Part shown: one piece after another, positions 1 through 10,255 of the stretch
Layout of the letters: each line of letters begins with the position of its first letter
Position numbering within the stretch: position 1 is the first letter of the stretch
NCBI GenBank assembly: GCA_026724425.1
Contig: JAIUCV010000394.1
Location: forward strand, 719,363 to 783,362
DNA length: 64,000 nucleotides
Source: Erythrophleum ivorense
Taxonomy: Eukaryota > Streptophyta > Magnoliopsida > Fabales > Fabaceae
Reading direction: 5' to 3'
The notes under the pieces: model-generated
The model's input: the letters and a program-made list of their open reading frames with translations, nothing else
Told to the model about the DNA's origin: nothing
Databases searched by the model: none
Translations under genes and position numbers: made by a program

Positions 1-457
1 TTCTACAGCTTAACACCAAAGGATGCTCCTTAAACTCTATACACTTGAAGTATATGCAAGACAAGGTAAAAAAAAATGTTAATCTCGGTTTAATTTGATT
101 TGGTTTAGGTTTAATGTAACCAGTTTTTGTTGCTAATGTTTTTTTGTACAGTTCAAATCCGTGGCGGTTTACACGTCTAACCGATCCGTTCATTCCTAAC
201 AACACACATCTGTTACCCTGTCAAATCAAATATGTTCACAGTTTAACCAAATTATTCCGGTTTAGTGTAGACTTCTCAAAGCTGATTTGTTCCGATAGAA
301 AAATGGAGATTTAAAATGTGTGTTGCATTTTGGTAATTAACACTTATTAAACACGAGTTTTGGTTGACTAAATTGATATTATAATCGGCTAGGTCAACCC
401 AAGTTTGTGATTTATTATGCTAAATGAAAAGTTTGTAAAAAATGCGTATCTTCGTCA
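1..457. repeat. Host repeat copy, truncated
   Basis: AT-rich non-coding sequence. From about 130 it matches 2250-2636 and 42650-42987, with a deletion of about 46 bp after the shared ACACGTCT. It carries the same TTTATTATG that is the MULE target site in the copy at 42979, here empty (about 412-420). It stops at the junction with the Tekay LTR fragment. No gene was seen. Confidence 0.7.
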
Positions 458-1724
458 GGAAACAACCAAGCCTTTTTTTTTATAAACGATTATAATAAAT
501 TATTAATGCGGAAATTCTCGAAAGAAATCAATAATATTAAATCATAAAAAGCCGTTCAACAAATAACCAATAACCAATAAAGCCAATAAAGAATAAGCAA
601 CCTAAACACCAGGTTTGCTACGTTATTAAAATAGAACTAACATCCTAAAATAATGAATTCCTTGTCTACCACAACAAGATAGCCAATATCAAATTCCTAA
701 TCTCATCATCCTCTTCTCTCGGTCTCTTTCCGCGGAAGAACATTGCTGTTACCTGCATCACATTGGAATAGAGATGCGTAAGTATTATCATAAATACTTA
801 GTGAGTGGATCATCCTGCCTACAGGCCAAGTACGTCAAACACTAGACAATACATCAACAATAATCAACAACAAGAACGATAATCAACAACATAAACCTCC
901 ATGTCAGGAAACACCCACGTTTCCAGACCACCCAGGTCGGTCTCGACCGACACCTCTATGGTGTCGATCGACGCCAGCCTCCTGAGTGTCGATCGACACT
1001 CATCGAGTGTCGGTCGACACCAGCTCGACGCCCAGACACCAGAAGCTACAAAAAGCGCATAGCAAAATCTCAAACACACAATCAAAGGGTTTTCAACGCC
1101 CCAATACAATCCAAAACACGATTTCCAATAAGAACAACTCAATAACACAATAACAAACTCAAACCCAAGGAATCTCTAGTGATAAACGGACCTACAGTCA
1201 CGCACTCACCTTGAAAAGGATTAAAAGGAAGGAAATGAGAAGAACAGGGATGAACAGCAACCGATCTAGCTCATAAACTCCACAAAACTCTCTGAAAATC
1301 ACCTCCTTCACTCAAAAACGCCTCTGGAACTCTTCTTTCTCGAAAAAGTGACTTTTCACGCGGCCACAAGCTTTTAATCGCGAGTCTAGGGCTTCTCTCG
1401 CTCAAACCGGCCCAAAACCAGCCGACTTAAATCAAACCGGTCGACTTTCCAATAACCGGTGTCGATCGACACCCTTCCTTGGTGTCGGTCGACACCCCTC
1501 GACCGAAACCATACCAACTTCAATTCGATCGACTAAACTCGGAATCGCTCACGATAACCGGTGTCGATCGACACACCCCTTTGGTGTCGATCGACACTAG
1601 GTATTCAAGAGCTTTTTACACATTTTCTTCGAGATGTTTGAACCTTAAACCAACTGTACAACAATCAAACAAGAACATGTACAATTAATTCTCAATTCAC
1701 ACCTCAAAGAGCGTATGTAATCTG
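458..1724 (-). mobile_element. Tekay-type gypsy LTR fragment (reversed)
   Basis: Reverse complement of the LTRs at 21642 and 27656. It starts with the complement of the LTR 3' end (GGTTGTTTC) and a poly-T run, and contains the same GTGTCGATCGACAC-type motifs (950-1020, 1460-1600). The first 65-75 bp of the LTR are missing, no TSD is seen, and the two flanks match different places of the host repeat. This is therefore a rearranged LTR remnant, not a simple solo LTR. Confidence 0.8.
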
Positions 1725-3448
1725 AGGTAAAAGCATTTAGATCAGCATCACTCACTATCTTGTTCACGTTTCGCATCTTCTTTGTTTTTTGCATTTAGAG
1801 TCGAATATATGTTATGTTCGTATTAAATACTGTATTACTAATGATGGATTTACATTAAGAAAACGGTATAGGAATTTACCAGGTATCAAATAAGTTACTT
1901 AACTAGTATTTAAGTATCTTTGAATTTGGTTTTTCTTATTTTCTCTTTCTTTTGTCAACTAGTAAATTTACTGATATAAGTATGAAATTACACAAAAACG
2001 ACAAGGAACGTTTATTTATTTACTTTTAAGTCTACAGATCAACATGTTTCTTTTTTCTGTTTTTATTAGTAGTAACTCAAGTTGGGAAGGTCGTCTGGGA
2101 GATTAGGAGGTCATCAATAGGAGAGCGCCTAGGCAATCTCTATTAGGAGGTCGTCATTGGGAGATCTCTGTTAGGAGGTCGTCGTAGGGAGATCATCCGG
2201 GAGATCGTCATTGGGAGATCTCTGTTAGGAGGTCGTCTGGGAGACTTCTGTAACCAGTTTTTGTTGCTAACGTTTTTTTTGTACAGTTCAAATCTGTGGC
2301 GGTTTACACGTCTCCAAAGCTACCTGACAAGCTATTCTGAGAAGCAAAGAGACTAAACCGAGCCGTTCATTCCTAACAACACACATCTGTTACCCTGTCA
2401 AATCAAATATGTTCACAGTTTAACCGGATTATTCCGGTTTAGTGTAGACTTCTCAAAGCTGATTCGTTCCGATAGAAAAATGGAGATTTAAAATGTGTGT
2501 TGCATTTTGGTAATTAACACTTATTAAACACGATTTTTGGTTGACTAAATTGATATTATAATTGGCTAGGTCAACCCAAGTTTGTGATTTATTATGCTAA
2601 ATGAAAAGTTTGTAAAAAACGCGTATCTTCGTCATGCGCTATGAGATTATGAAACTATCCTCACCAGGATACCGTTTTTTGTTGCATTTTGGTAAAGATT
2701 GCTTAGCATGTAAGTGTTATATTTAGTTTTTAGCTTCCTTAACTAACGTGCCTGATTTGGAATATTGTTTGTTGATTGCTTGAATTTTGTCTCTTGAATA
2801 TTAGCAAAAATTTGAAACAATTAGCAAAAAAAAAAAATTAATCAGTCGTGTACCACGGAAAAACCACTTTAAATGTTATTTTCTCTTAGATTGAGCCAAT
2901 TAATTAAATTTTTATTAACTAAACACAAACACAAATTCTAGAGAAGTACTCGCATATAACACCCGCAAAAACTCGGGTAAACAAGGCAAGAGCATAATGA
3001 TGATATTCAAAGATTTGTGAAAGAATTAAAGAAGCTTCATGGCAGAGGATAATCCTGAAAAAAGTTCTTCCAACCAAAGGAGACTTTCTAATTTGTTGTT
3101 TAAAACAACCCCACCTTCTACATGTTTTTTCTTTATAGGGTTCTTCAGATTTTAAGAAACTGTGAAATGTTTTAAAAAAAAAATCATACAAATTTTTTAT
3201 GTTTTTGAATTTCCAGGAAAGAATGGAGTAAGAAAAGTCGTGTACCCACTACCCATAAAGCAAGCAACAAAGGTAAATATAATCAAATTTGATGAGTTTT
3301 GATCAAAAGCTTCAGTATTTATCCAAAAATGTTATTAACCTAGAATCTGAAGATGAGGCAACCACAGTCTAGAAGATGATACATAGGGAAGACGATCACC
3401 TAGAAGGATCTAGGTTTGGACGATGATGAACTGATGAGAGACAAATAT
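1725..3448. repeat. Host repeat unit, copy A
   Basis: Non-coding. 1725-2640 is a direct copy of 42073-42987, and 2618-3030 matches 63590-64000, so this is the uninterrupted version of the locus into which the MULE inserted. 2840-3340 is also an inverted relative of 17400-17660 plus 35707-35960 and of 40180-40450. It ends at the TSD of the gag-pro element. A 40-bp motif around GATGAGTTTTGATCAAAAGC (3290) recurs at 14530, 15735, 17330, 36480, 37790 and 38080. No gene was recognised. Confidence 0.75.
2088..2250. repeat. AGGAGGTCGTC minisatellite, copy A
   Basis: Imperfect tandem units of the type TTAGGAGGTCGTCNTTGGGAGATCTCTG, about 25-30 bp each. The same array is at 42470-42632 in the second host copy, with the same unit order and only single-base differences. 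Confidence 0.75.
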
Positions 3449-5407
3449 TGATAAAAGGATGTTATTATAGTATAAAAGATTTGAGTCCAGAGGACCAGCG
3501 TTGCACTATGAACTATGAGACTTGAAATGAAGCTAAGACAAGATTGATTGGTTTGGTTGTGATTAAGTAACAAGTGACGAAAGCAAATAATGATATAAAT
3601 TCAATATGGAACAAGCACTAGACCGAGGCAAATCGCAGGAGCTCATGAAAAGTAACCGAATGCCTATTCAGGCCAATGATTTAGGACAGGTTTCGAACTC
3701 GAACACGAAAGTATGCTAATCCACTCTCGTGATCTTAACAACTTTGCTAATCACTCTAGATGTCTAAACTCTCGTTTGAATCTAGCAGTTAAAAGCAAGC
3801 AATATAAACAGGTTCGATATGTTCACGATTCGCCTTAGCATCAACTCTCGCAGGCTAAGGACGAATCGTTCACCAATGATTGTTCTATCAACCTATAACA
3901 CTTTTGATGCATAGATTAACTAAGGATCTAAAACCGAGTGATCAAATCGACTTTAGCTTTAAGACTATCAGAGGTGAAAACAAACGATTCTTTTCATCTA
4001 AGATCCCAAGATACGACAACCTTAGCTGATGGTCGAAGTTGCCACAATCCGAAGATTAGGGACGTTCTTGTTGAGGTATGTATCCAACTTAATGGACGCA
4101 CTCTAGTTGATCTTTCGATTCAAAGATTAAACGTCCTATCTGCATTCGATCAACTAACTCATGAAACTCCCTTGAAAAACCTAGATCTAGCTAAAGGACT
4201 ACTCAGACATGGCGAGAATGATAACAACAATGGATAAAACGGAATTCATTGAAAAATAAACAAAGAACAAAGGTTCAGAAATCTTCTCCAATACTGTCAC
4301 AATGGTTCAGAGATCTTCTCCTTACAAAACAATGAAAAACTCCAAAAGCGTCTCGCAAAAAAAAAAAACGTAGCCGAAACAATGGTTCAAAATAGGTCTA
4401 AGTAGTTCGGGGTTGAGCGTGTTCGATCGGACGGCTCAGATGGAAGCACGTGATCGAACGGTGTGTAAGCGTCGTGACAGTACTCGACGAAACGACGTCG
4501 TGGGGGCGCTCGACCGAACGACGTCGTGTAGGCACGCGATCGAACGACGTCGTGCAGGCACGCGATCGAGTGACAGCATGCATGCACTCGATCGAGTGAC
4601 AGCATGCATGCACTCGATCGAGTGACAGCATGCATGCACTCGATCGAGTGATGTCTTGATAGCACTCGATCGAGTGGTGTCTTGAAATCACTCGGTCGAG
4701 TGGTGTATGGGGCTGAGCGGTCGAATGCACCAGTGGTCTGAGCGGTCGAATGCACCAGTGGTCTTAGCGGTCGAGTGCACCATTGGGCTGACATGTCTTC
4801 ACAAAAAACGTCATAACTCTTCAACCGCTTATCGGAATGACCTCAAACCGGTGCCAAATGAAAGCTAACTCAATTTCCTGTCTTGGAGGCGCTCGATCGA
4901 ATGGTATTGTGGAGGCATTCGACCGAATGGTGTTGTGTAAGCATTCGATCGAGTGCTGTAGTGGCTGCTTGACATGTCTTCACAAAAACCGTCATAACTC
5001 TTCAACCGCTAATCGGAATGACCTCAAACCGGCGGCAAATGAAAGCTAACTCAATTTCCTATTCAGATCGATCGAGTGTTGTTGAGGATGCACTCGACCG
5101 AGTTGTTTAGGAGCACTCGGTCAGGTGGCTGCAGTGGAAGCGCTCGGTCGAGTGGTACAATGAGGCGCTCGGTCGAGTTGTGCATGGCGTTGAATGGGCA
5201 CTCGGGCGAGTGGTCGAGCGGTTGTGATTGAGCGGTTCCGAATGACGGCCTTTTTACTCTTTTTTCCTTCTTTCACCTCTTGCTGCTCCTTGTTGCCGAA
5301 ACTCTCCTTGGAACGTCTTTAGACCTGAAAAGACTCGACAAAAACTAGAAAGACTCGGAAAACTCGTGAAAACAACGGTTAGAAAGCGTCAAAAACGCAA
5401 GACATCA
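3449..5407 (-). repeat. 3' LTR of gag-pro element
   Basis: 1959 bp. It contains a dense zone of CACTCGATCGAGTG-type palindromes (4415-4780 and 4885-5220) and three CATGCATG boxes at 26-bp spacing (4577, 4603, 4629). It is a near-identical direct repeat of 10256-12213. The short ORFs inside it are repeat translations, not genes. Confidence 0.92.
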
Positions 5408-5424
5408 ACTCCCCCGGACTTATT
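5408..5424 (-). other. Polypurine tract
   Basis: On the minus strand AAGTCCGGGGGAGT lies directly against the 3' LTR start TGATGTC. This is the expected plus-strand priming site. A near copy, AAGTCCGGGGAGAG, is at about 6698-6711. Confidence 0.75.
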
Positions 5425-5983
5425 CTTTTGCTTGCCCTCAAGCAAACATAAATTCCAAGAGCAGGGAAGAGGTTTGAAAACGCGGGAACTCACAAATCAT
5501 CAGCAACCATACCCCGAAGGAAAATCATTAGACCTCAATAAACAAGGCTTGAACAGCGCATAATCACTATAGTCCCGTCAAGGTCTCGCAATCCATATCC
5601 CTTCATGAACCTGCATCCTGCAGAAGCTCTAGCTACACATTGGTTAACTCTCTACATTCATTTAGAATAAGCGTGGACCTCTCATCAAGAACATTACACA
5701 GGGTAGACGGTGTTGGGTATCAAAAGGTCTATTTATTGGTGAGGTTAAAGTGTTTAAGGGTTACCAGATACGCCGGAGGATGCATGATATCGCGCAAAAC
5801 CGCAAGAGAGAATGGTTCTGTTGACAGCCACAGTTCCCAACCACTTCACTCCTCAACTCCTTGTATGTTGGATTTCACCCAATGTTGCTTTAACTCCACG
5901 CCTTGATGTATGGTATGCCTTGGAGATTTTTGCACCGAGCTTGTCATTTTATTGAATCACTAGTTCCTTTCCTCAAATTTTTC

Positions 5984-6021
<38 letters not shown>

Positions 6022-7036
6022 GAACTAGTGTCAATGAGCTCGAAATTATTACCGTGTATTCGCGCTTCTCCAAGGAGTGACCATCTTTTCGGCCCAGACT
6101 CCATATTCCACCATCTCTTCCCATTCTCATGTTAAAGATGAACACTCGTCTTGAATGCGGTTGGGAAACTGTGTCGAATCTTTCTCTCCGACGTTTTTGC
6201 ACATATCTGCATATACGACAAAGAAGAACAGAGTGCATGAGGTCTGAAAGGGGATAAGGTTCGAGGTGGGGTACCAACCAAAAATGGGTTGGCCACTCAG
6301 GATCAACAGAGAGTGGTGAAGTGAATAAGAAGTCCTGAGTGTATGATCCGTTTCCCTGACATAACGTTCCTAATGAGAAGAATTATAAATCAGATTAGAA
6401 GTCCAAAATCATTAGAGTCAACCAAATGCTTCACTAAAAATTTCTGCAAAGCGAAAAATTTCTGGGGGAAGTCCGACCAAAAGGGTATTCCAGCTTTTTG
6501 CACCTAACAAACCCTGCAAAATTGGTCACTAGATCGAAAGAATTCAAGAGCATAAGAGGTTGTAGATCATCATCAGATTTAATCATTGTTCCCTACAAGT
6601 TTTGACTCAATAAAACGTTGACTCAAAGAAAACATCAAAATGACTCAAGATGAAAAAGAAAACGAAAGAAAGAAAATGACGTTAGTAAACACAAAGACTC
6701 TCCCCGGACTTACTTCACACCGTCCCGGTGTGAAAATAAATCAGAGAGAGAGATAAACAGACTCAATAGAAAATAAGATAAAATGATATAATGCAACGGG
6801 AATGGGAGGTGTTACTGCGCTATAGCTGAGCTGGTGCGTTGGCACTGCGGCTCTGGCCAGGCGCTAAGCGCCCATCAGCTTCATTTCCATCACTCAGGCC
6901 AGCATGATCCTCTTCAGTCGCAGGTGCGTGGAATGATCAATCGTTCGACCGATCGTTCTGTCAACTATCTGTTCTGCTTCCTCTGCGAGACTCCTCCGGA
7001 TCGATCGGTCCAGCAACCGATCGATCGATTGCCCCT

Positions 7037-7074
<38 letters not shown>

Positions 7075-7204
7075 AAACAGAAAGACAAAACCGAAAGTTA
7101 GCAACTAAAAAAAAATTAAAGACTCAAGTTAGGGACTCTTACCGGTGGGTTGCCTCCCACCAAGCGCTTGTTTTAAGTCATTAGCTCGACTTGTATGAAA
7201 TGCC
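5425..7204 (-). other. Non-coding 3' half of gag-pro element
   Basis: No pol homology was seen here. It contains two long T runs on the plus strand (5986-6016 and 7040-7073), a perfect 9-bp hairpin TTCACACCG/CGGTGTGAA (6714-6734), a GGTGGG/CCCACC hairpin just after the protease (7144-7161), a TCGATCGA-rich patch (6930-7025) and a second PPT-like tract near 6700. It probably retains cis signals for replication; that role is inference. Confidence 0.6.
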
Positions 7205-8512
7205 TCAGTCAGGATGAGTAGGCGAGCTTGCTCCAAAGCAAGTCCCGCAGTCAGACATTTTCAGCTTCAGAACTCTGCTCAACATACCCTTCACAGCATC
7301 ATGTCCTTTCTCTTTCAGCTCTGATGTGAGATTAACTCTGACTTTAGAGGAAGGCTTAGAGGTACCTCTGCACTTCACCTCATACTCAATTGTATCTCCA
7401 ACACGTCGTTGAGGCAGCAAGGTTATGTGAGGATCTCCCTTGACCCTTTTCCTCTTTACATGTCTCCAATCGAGCGGCTCGCATGGATGATGCACTCGAC
7501 CGAACGAGATGTTTGATGCACTCGATCGAGTGATGTTCTCCTTGATGTATTCGACCGAGCGAGCGGTTTGATGCACTTGATCGAATGCCATCTCGGCCTT
7601 TTCCTTTTTGCTGACTTCCTTGATAATGATGTGAGAGTCTCTATCCAAGACTTCGTCAACTCTCATGTCGCAAGGTTCTTCCTGAGGATCGACTCCAAGC
7701 ATCTCTCTATTGACAATGCTGATACTGGAAGCGTGTTTGGTGGTTCCGGTAGTGGGGATGGCCTTATAGAAGACCTTCTCATCGACTTTAGAGAAAGAGA
7801 CTCTCTTATTAGGCAGATCAACAACTGCACCCACTGTGGCCAAAAAGGGTCTTCCGAGAATCAACGGCACGTCAGAATCCTTGCTCATCTCCACGACTTG
7901 AAAATCAGTTGGAACAAGACAATTTCCAACTTGAACAGATAAGTTCGGAATGGTCCCATATGGGGTCGTGGTAGAAGAGTTTGCAAATGTGAGAGTGAAA
8001 TCAGAAGGGTTTATATCAGCAACTATCAACTTCTCTGCAATAGCTCTTGACATCAGATTCACGCTAGATCCAGAGTCACAGAGAGACTCTTCGAATCGAA
8101 CTCCAGTAATGGAGCAAGGAACAGCAAACTTCCCAGGGTCTTCAACCTTGGGCAAATGCTTCAATGGTGGTGGTGAACTCTTCGTCTTGATAAACAGAGC
8201 CTTAATATCTTCCAAACTTTCTCTGCAGTTCACAAAGAAATGACACAATGGACGACTCTCTAAGGCTTCTTCGAACGAGATTGTAGGAGGAAGCCTTCTC
8301 ACCATTTTGTAAAATCCAGCTAGCTTCTCTGCACTAATAGGCTTCATCATGTGTTTGGGAGGAACTGGATAGGGGACCTTCGGAACATATGGTGGTGGAG
8401 CTGTGTAAACGGGCCTCACGTCTAGGTTATCATCAATTGAACCTGCAACACCTTCAATTCTCATGCATTGCTCCTCAAAGTTCACAGCTTGTTTAACAAC
8501 TTCCAAACGTCG
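7205..8512 (-). CDS. Aspartic protease region of gag-pro element
   Basis: About 433 codons on the minus strand, in the same frame as gag and separated from it by one TAA at 8513-8515. The retroviral-type protease active site CDSGSSVNLM lies near residue 142, followed by the conserved LILGRPFLAT about 75 residues later, as in Athila/Tat proteases. The C-terminal part (about 7480-7600) is encoded by a patch of the same TCGATCGA-type motif that fills the LTR. The frame ends at 7205 without entering reverse transcriptase. Translation would need readthrough of the TAA; otherwise the protease is dead. Confidence 0.75.
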   Translation of the reverse strand, partial: RRLEVVKQAVNFEEQCMRIEGVAGSIDDNLDVRPVYTAPPPYVPKVPYPVPPKHMMKPISAEKLAGFYKMVRRLPPTISFEEALESRPLCHFFVNCRESLEDIKALFIKTKSSPPPLKHLPKVEDPGKFAVPCSITGVRFEESLCDSGSSVNLMSRAIAEKLIVADINPSDFTLTFANSSTTTPYGTIPNLSVQVGNCLVPTDFQVVEMSKDSDVPLILGRPFLATVGAVVDLPNKRVSFSKVDEKVFYKAIPTTGTTKHASSISIVNREMLGVDPQEEPCDMRVDEVLDRDSHIIIKEVSKKEKAEMAFDQVHQTARSVEYIKENITRSSASNISFGRVHHPCEPLDWRHVKRKRVKGDPHITLLPQRRVGDTIEYEVKCRGTSKPSSKVRVNLTSELKEKGHDAVKGMLSRVLKLKMSDCGTCFGASSPTHPD

Positions 8513-10129
8513 TTACTCTGGTACAATCTCCATCTCACCATGAATCATAACCGCATGACAATGCTCTCTAGGGTTCGTCTCGCCCTTCCCAGGAAGGGTT
8601 CCATGAGGTCTCTTAACAGCTTCGGCCATCTGAGCTACTTGAACATCCAGCTTTTTCACATGAGTCCACACAGTCTCAATATTCCCGTTCAGATCGTTAT
8701 ACATGGTGTCTATCTTCGAATTGGTCTCTGCAGAAGACTTATTCTGGTTCACCAACATCTGCTGCATCATACTCTTCAGCTCGTCGTTTGAATCGTTTGA
8801 TGAACCTGGAGCTTGTTGCTGGTTGTTGAATTGCACCTTCTGTTGACCACCTCCTTGGAAGCGGTTCTGGCTAGGAACGAAGATCTTTTCTTGGAAGGTG
8901 TTGGAAAAACTATTCTGAAAACCCTGTTGATTTTGGCTCGACTGCGGTGGATATACTTGATCCTGAGGATTCTCGACGTTAGTGCTCCTGTAGGACAAGT
9001 TCGGATGACTCTTGTAGTTCTGGTTGAAGCCTCTGTTCTGCACGAATGCTTGACCATTCACGTAATTAACCTCCATCTGATCATCTTCTTCTTCGCCTAT
9101 TCCAAACTCTTGGCATAGAGGCGTGTCATCATTTTCATCAACAAAGTGAACAGATCTTTGTGATGCCTTCAGCAGCAGATTTACCTTCGCCGTAAGCTCG
9201 TCTATCTTCTGCGCTTCAACATTTCTCCCCTTGACAGACACATTGCCCACTGTTCTGTCATACTCCGGGTTCTTGTTGCTAGAGCTTGCAGCAAGATTTT
9301 CGATCAGCTCGAATGCACCCTCCTTGGACTTAGTCATAAAATCTCCATTGCTGGCTGAGTTCAAAGCGTTGCGGTAGTCCCAGTTGACTCCGTCGTAGAA
9401 GATCCCCAAGACCCGCTCATCAGAAAAACCGTGATGAGGACAATCTCTCCGATACTCCTTGTACCTCTCCCAAGCCTCGCAGAAGGCTTCTCCGTCATGT
9501 TGGTGGAAGGAAGCAATCTTGGTTCTCAGAGCCGCGGTTTTAGACTTTGTGAAGAAGTAGTCCAAGAAAGCTGATCTGCATTGTTGCCACGAAGTCAAAG
9601 ACCCAGGTGGTAATGACTTCAGCCAGCGAGAGGCTTTGTTGGCGAGTGAGAACGGAAACAGCTTGCACTTCAAGAAGTCAGCTGGCACACCATTCGAGCT
9701 AGTCGTACTGCATATCTCTTCAAAGTTTTCGATGTGGTCCATCGGGTTCTCAGCAGGAAGCCCATTGAAGAGATGCGCCTTGACTAGTGAGATCATGTTC
9801 GGGTCAATCTTAAAGTCCTGCCTCTGGATTGGTGGAGGAACAATCGCAGACCGGTTTTGATAAAAGGTGTGTGGATTGTCCCTCTCACCTATGGCTGCTT
9901 GAGGTTGCGGCTCTCTATCCTGTTGAGCCTTCCGCATCTGCTCGATCTGCTGCTGGAGCAGCTGCATCTGAGCAGCCATCTGAGCTGTTACATCTGGATT
10001 GCCTTGGTCGCCCATATTGGCGGGATTAGGCCGGTTCTGTCTGTTTTCTCGTTCTACTCTCGCGAGTTCTGCGTTGGTCAAGACAACAAGATCTTCTGTA
10101 CGGTTTCTCCTTGTAGATCTAGTGGTCAT
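8513..10129 (-). CDS. Gag polyprotein of gag-pro element
   Basis: 538 codons from ATG at 10129, about 120 bp downstream of the PBS. It has a Gln-rich coiled segment near residues 50-75, then the retrotransposon gag (capsid) core at about 100-270 with FCEAWERYKEYRRDCPHHGF, matching the Athila gag at 18100. An Asn/Gln-rich tail (about 340-450) follows. No CCHC zinc knuckle is present, as is usual for Athila-type Gag. The frame is intact and ends in a TAA followed in frame by the protease. It would assemble the virus-like particle. Confidence 0.85.
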   Translation of the reverse strand: MTTRSTRRNRTEDLVVLTNAELARVERENRQNRPNPANMGDQGNPDVTAQMAAQMQLLQQQIEQMRKAQQDREPQPQAAIGERDNPHTFYQNRSAIVPPPIQRQDFKIDPNMISLVKAHLFNGLPAENPMDHIENFEEICSTTSSNGVPADFLKCKLFPFSLANKASRWLKSLPPGSLTSWQQCRSAFLDYFFTKSKTAALRTKIASFHQHDGEAFCEAWERYKEYRRDCPHHGFSDERVLGIFYDGVNWDYRNALNSASNGDFMTKSKEGAFELIENLAASSSNKNPEYDRTVGNVSVKGRNVEAQKIDELTAKVNLLLKASQRSVHFVDENDDTPLCQEFGIGEEEDDQMEVNYVNGQAFVQNRGFNQNYKSHPNLSYRSTNVENPQDQVYPPQSSQNQQGFQNSFSNTFQEKIFVPSQNRFQGGGQQKVQFNNQQQAPGSSNDSNDELKSMMQQMLVNQNKSSAETNSKIDTMYNDLNGNIETVWTHVKKLDVQVAQMAEAVKRPHGTLPGKGETNPREHCHAVMIHGEMEIVPE

Positions 10130-10234
10130 GCACCTGAAACACAGAAAAGCAAAAAGAGCAATAACAAATTAGTAAATCTTAGACTAAATTTCAAATCAAA
10201 ATTCAAAGGCAACGAGTTCGTCCCCGTCGCAACG

Positions 10235-10252
10235 TCCCCGGCAACGGCGCCA
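10235..10252 (-). other. Primer binding site (tRNA-Asp-like)
   Basis: On the minus strand TGGCGCCGTTGCCGGGGA starts 3 nt inside the 5' LTR boundary. This is the PBS type known for Athila/Calypso elements and matches a tRNA-Asp 3' end. It fixes the orientation of the element. Confidence 0.8.
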
Positions 10253-10255
10253 GTT

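Noticed and set aside
864..1148. ORFs of 60-95 codons inside Tekay LTRs (also 22248, 28329, 49649, 57011)
   Set aside because: They lie wholly in LTR sequence and mirror the GTGTCGATCGACAC repeats; not genes.
4398..4824. Overlapping minus- and plus-strand ORFs with HSIECMHAV-like repeats
   Set aside because: They are translations of the LTR palindrome array and occur in both LTRs; no start context or family similarity.
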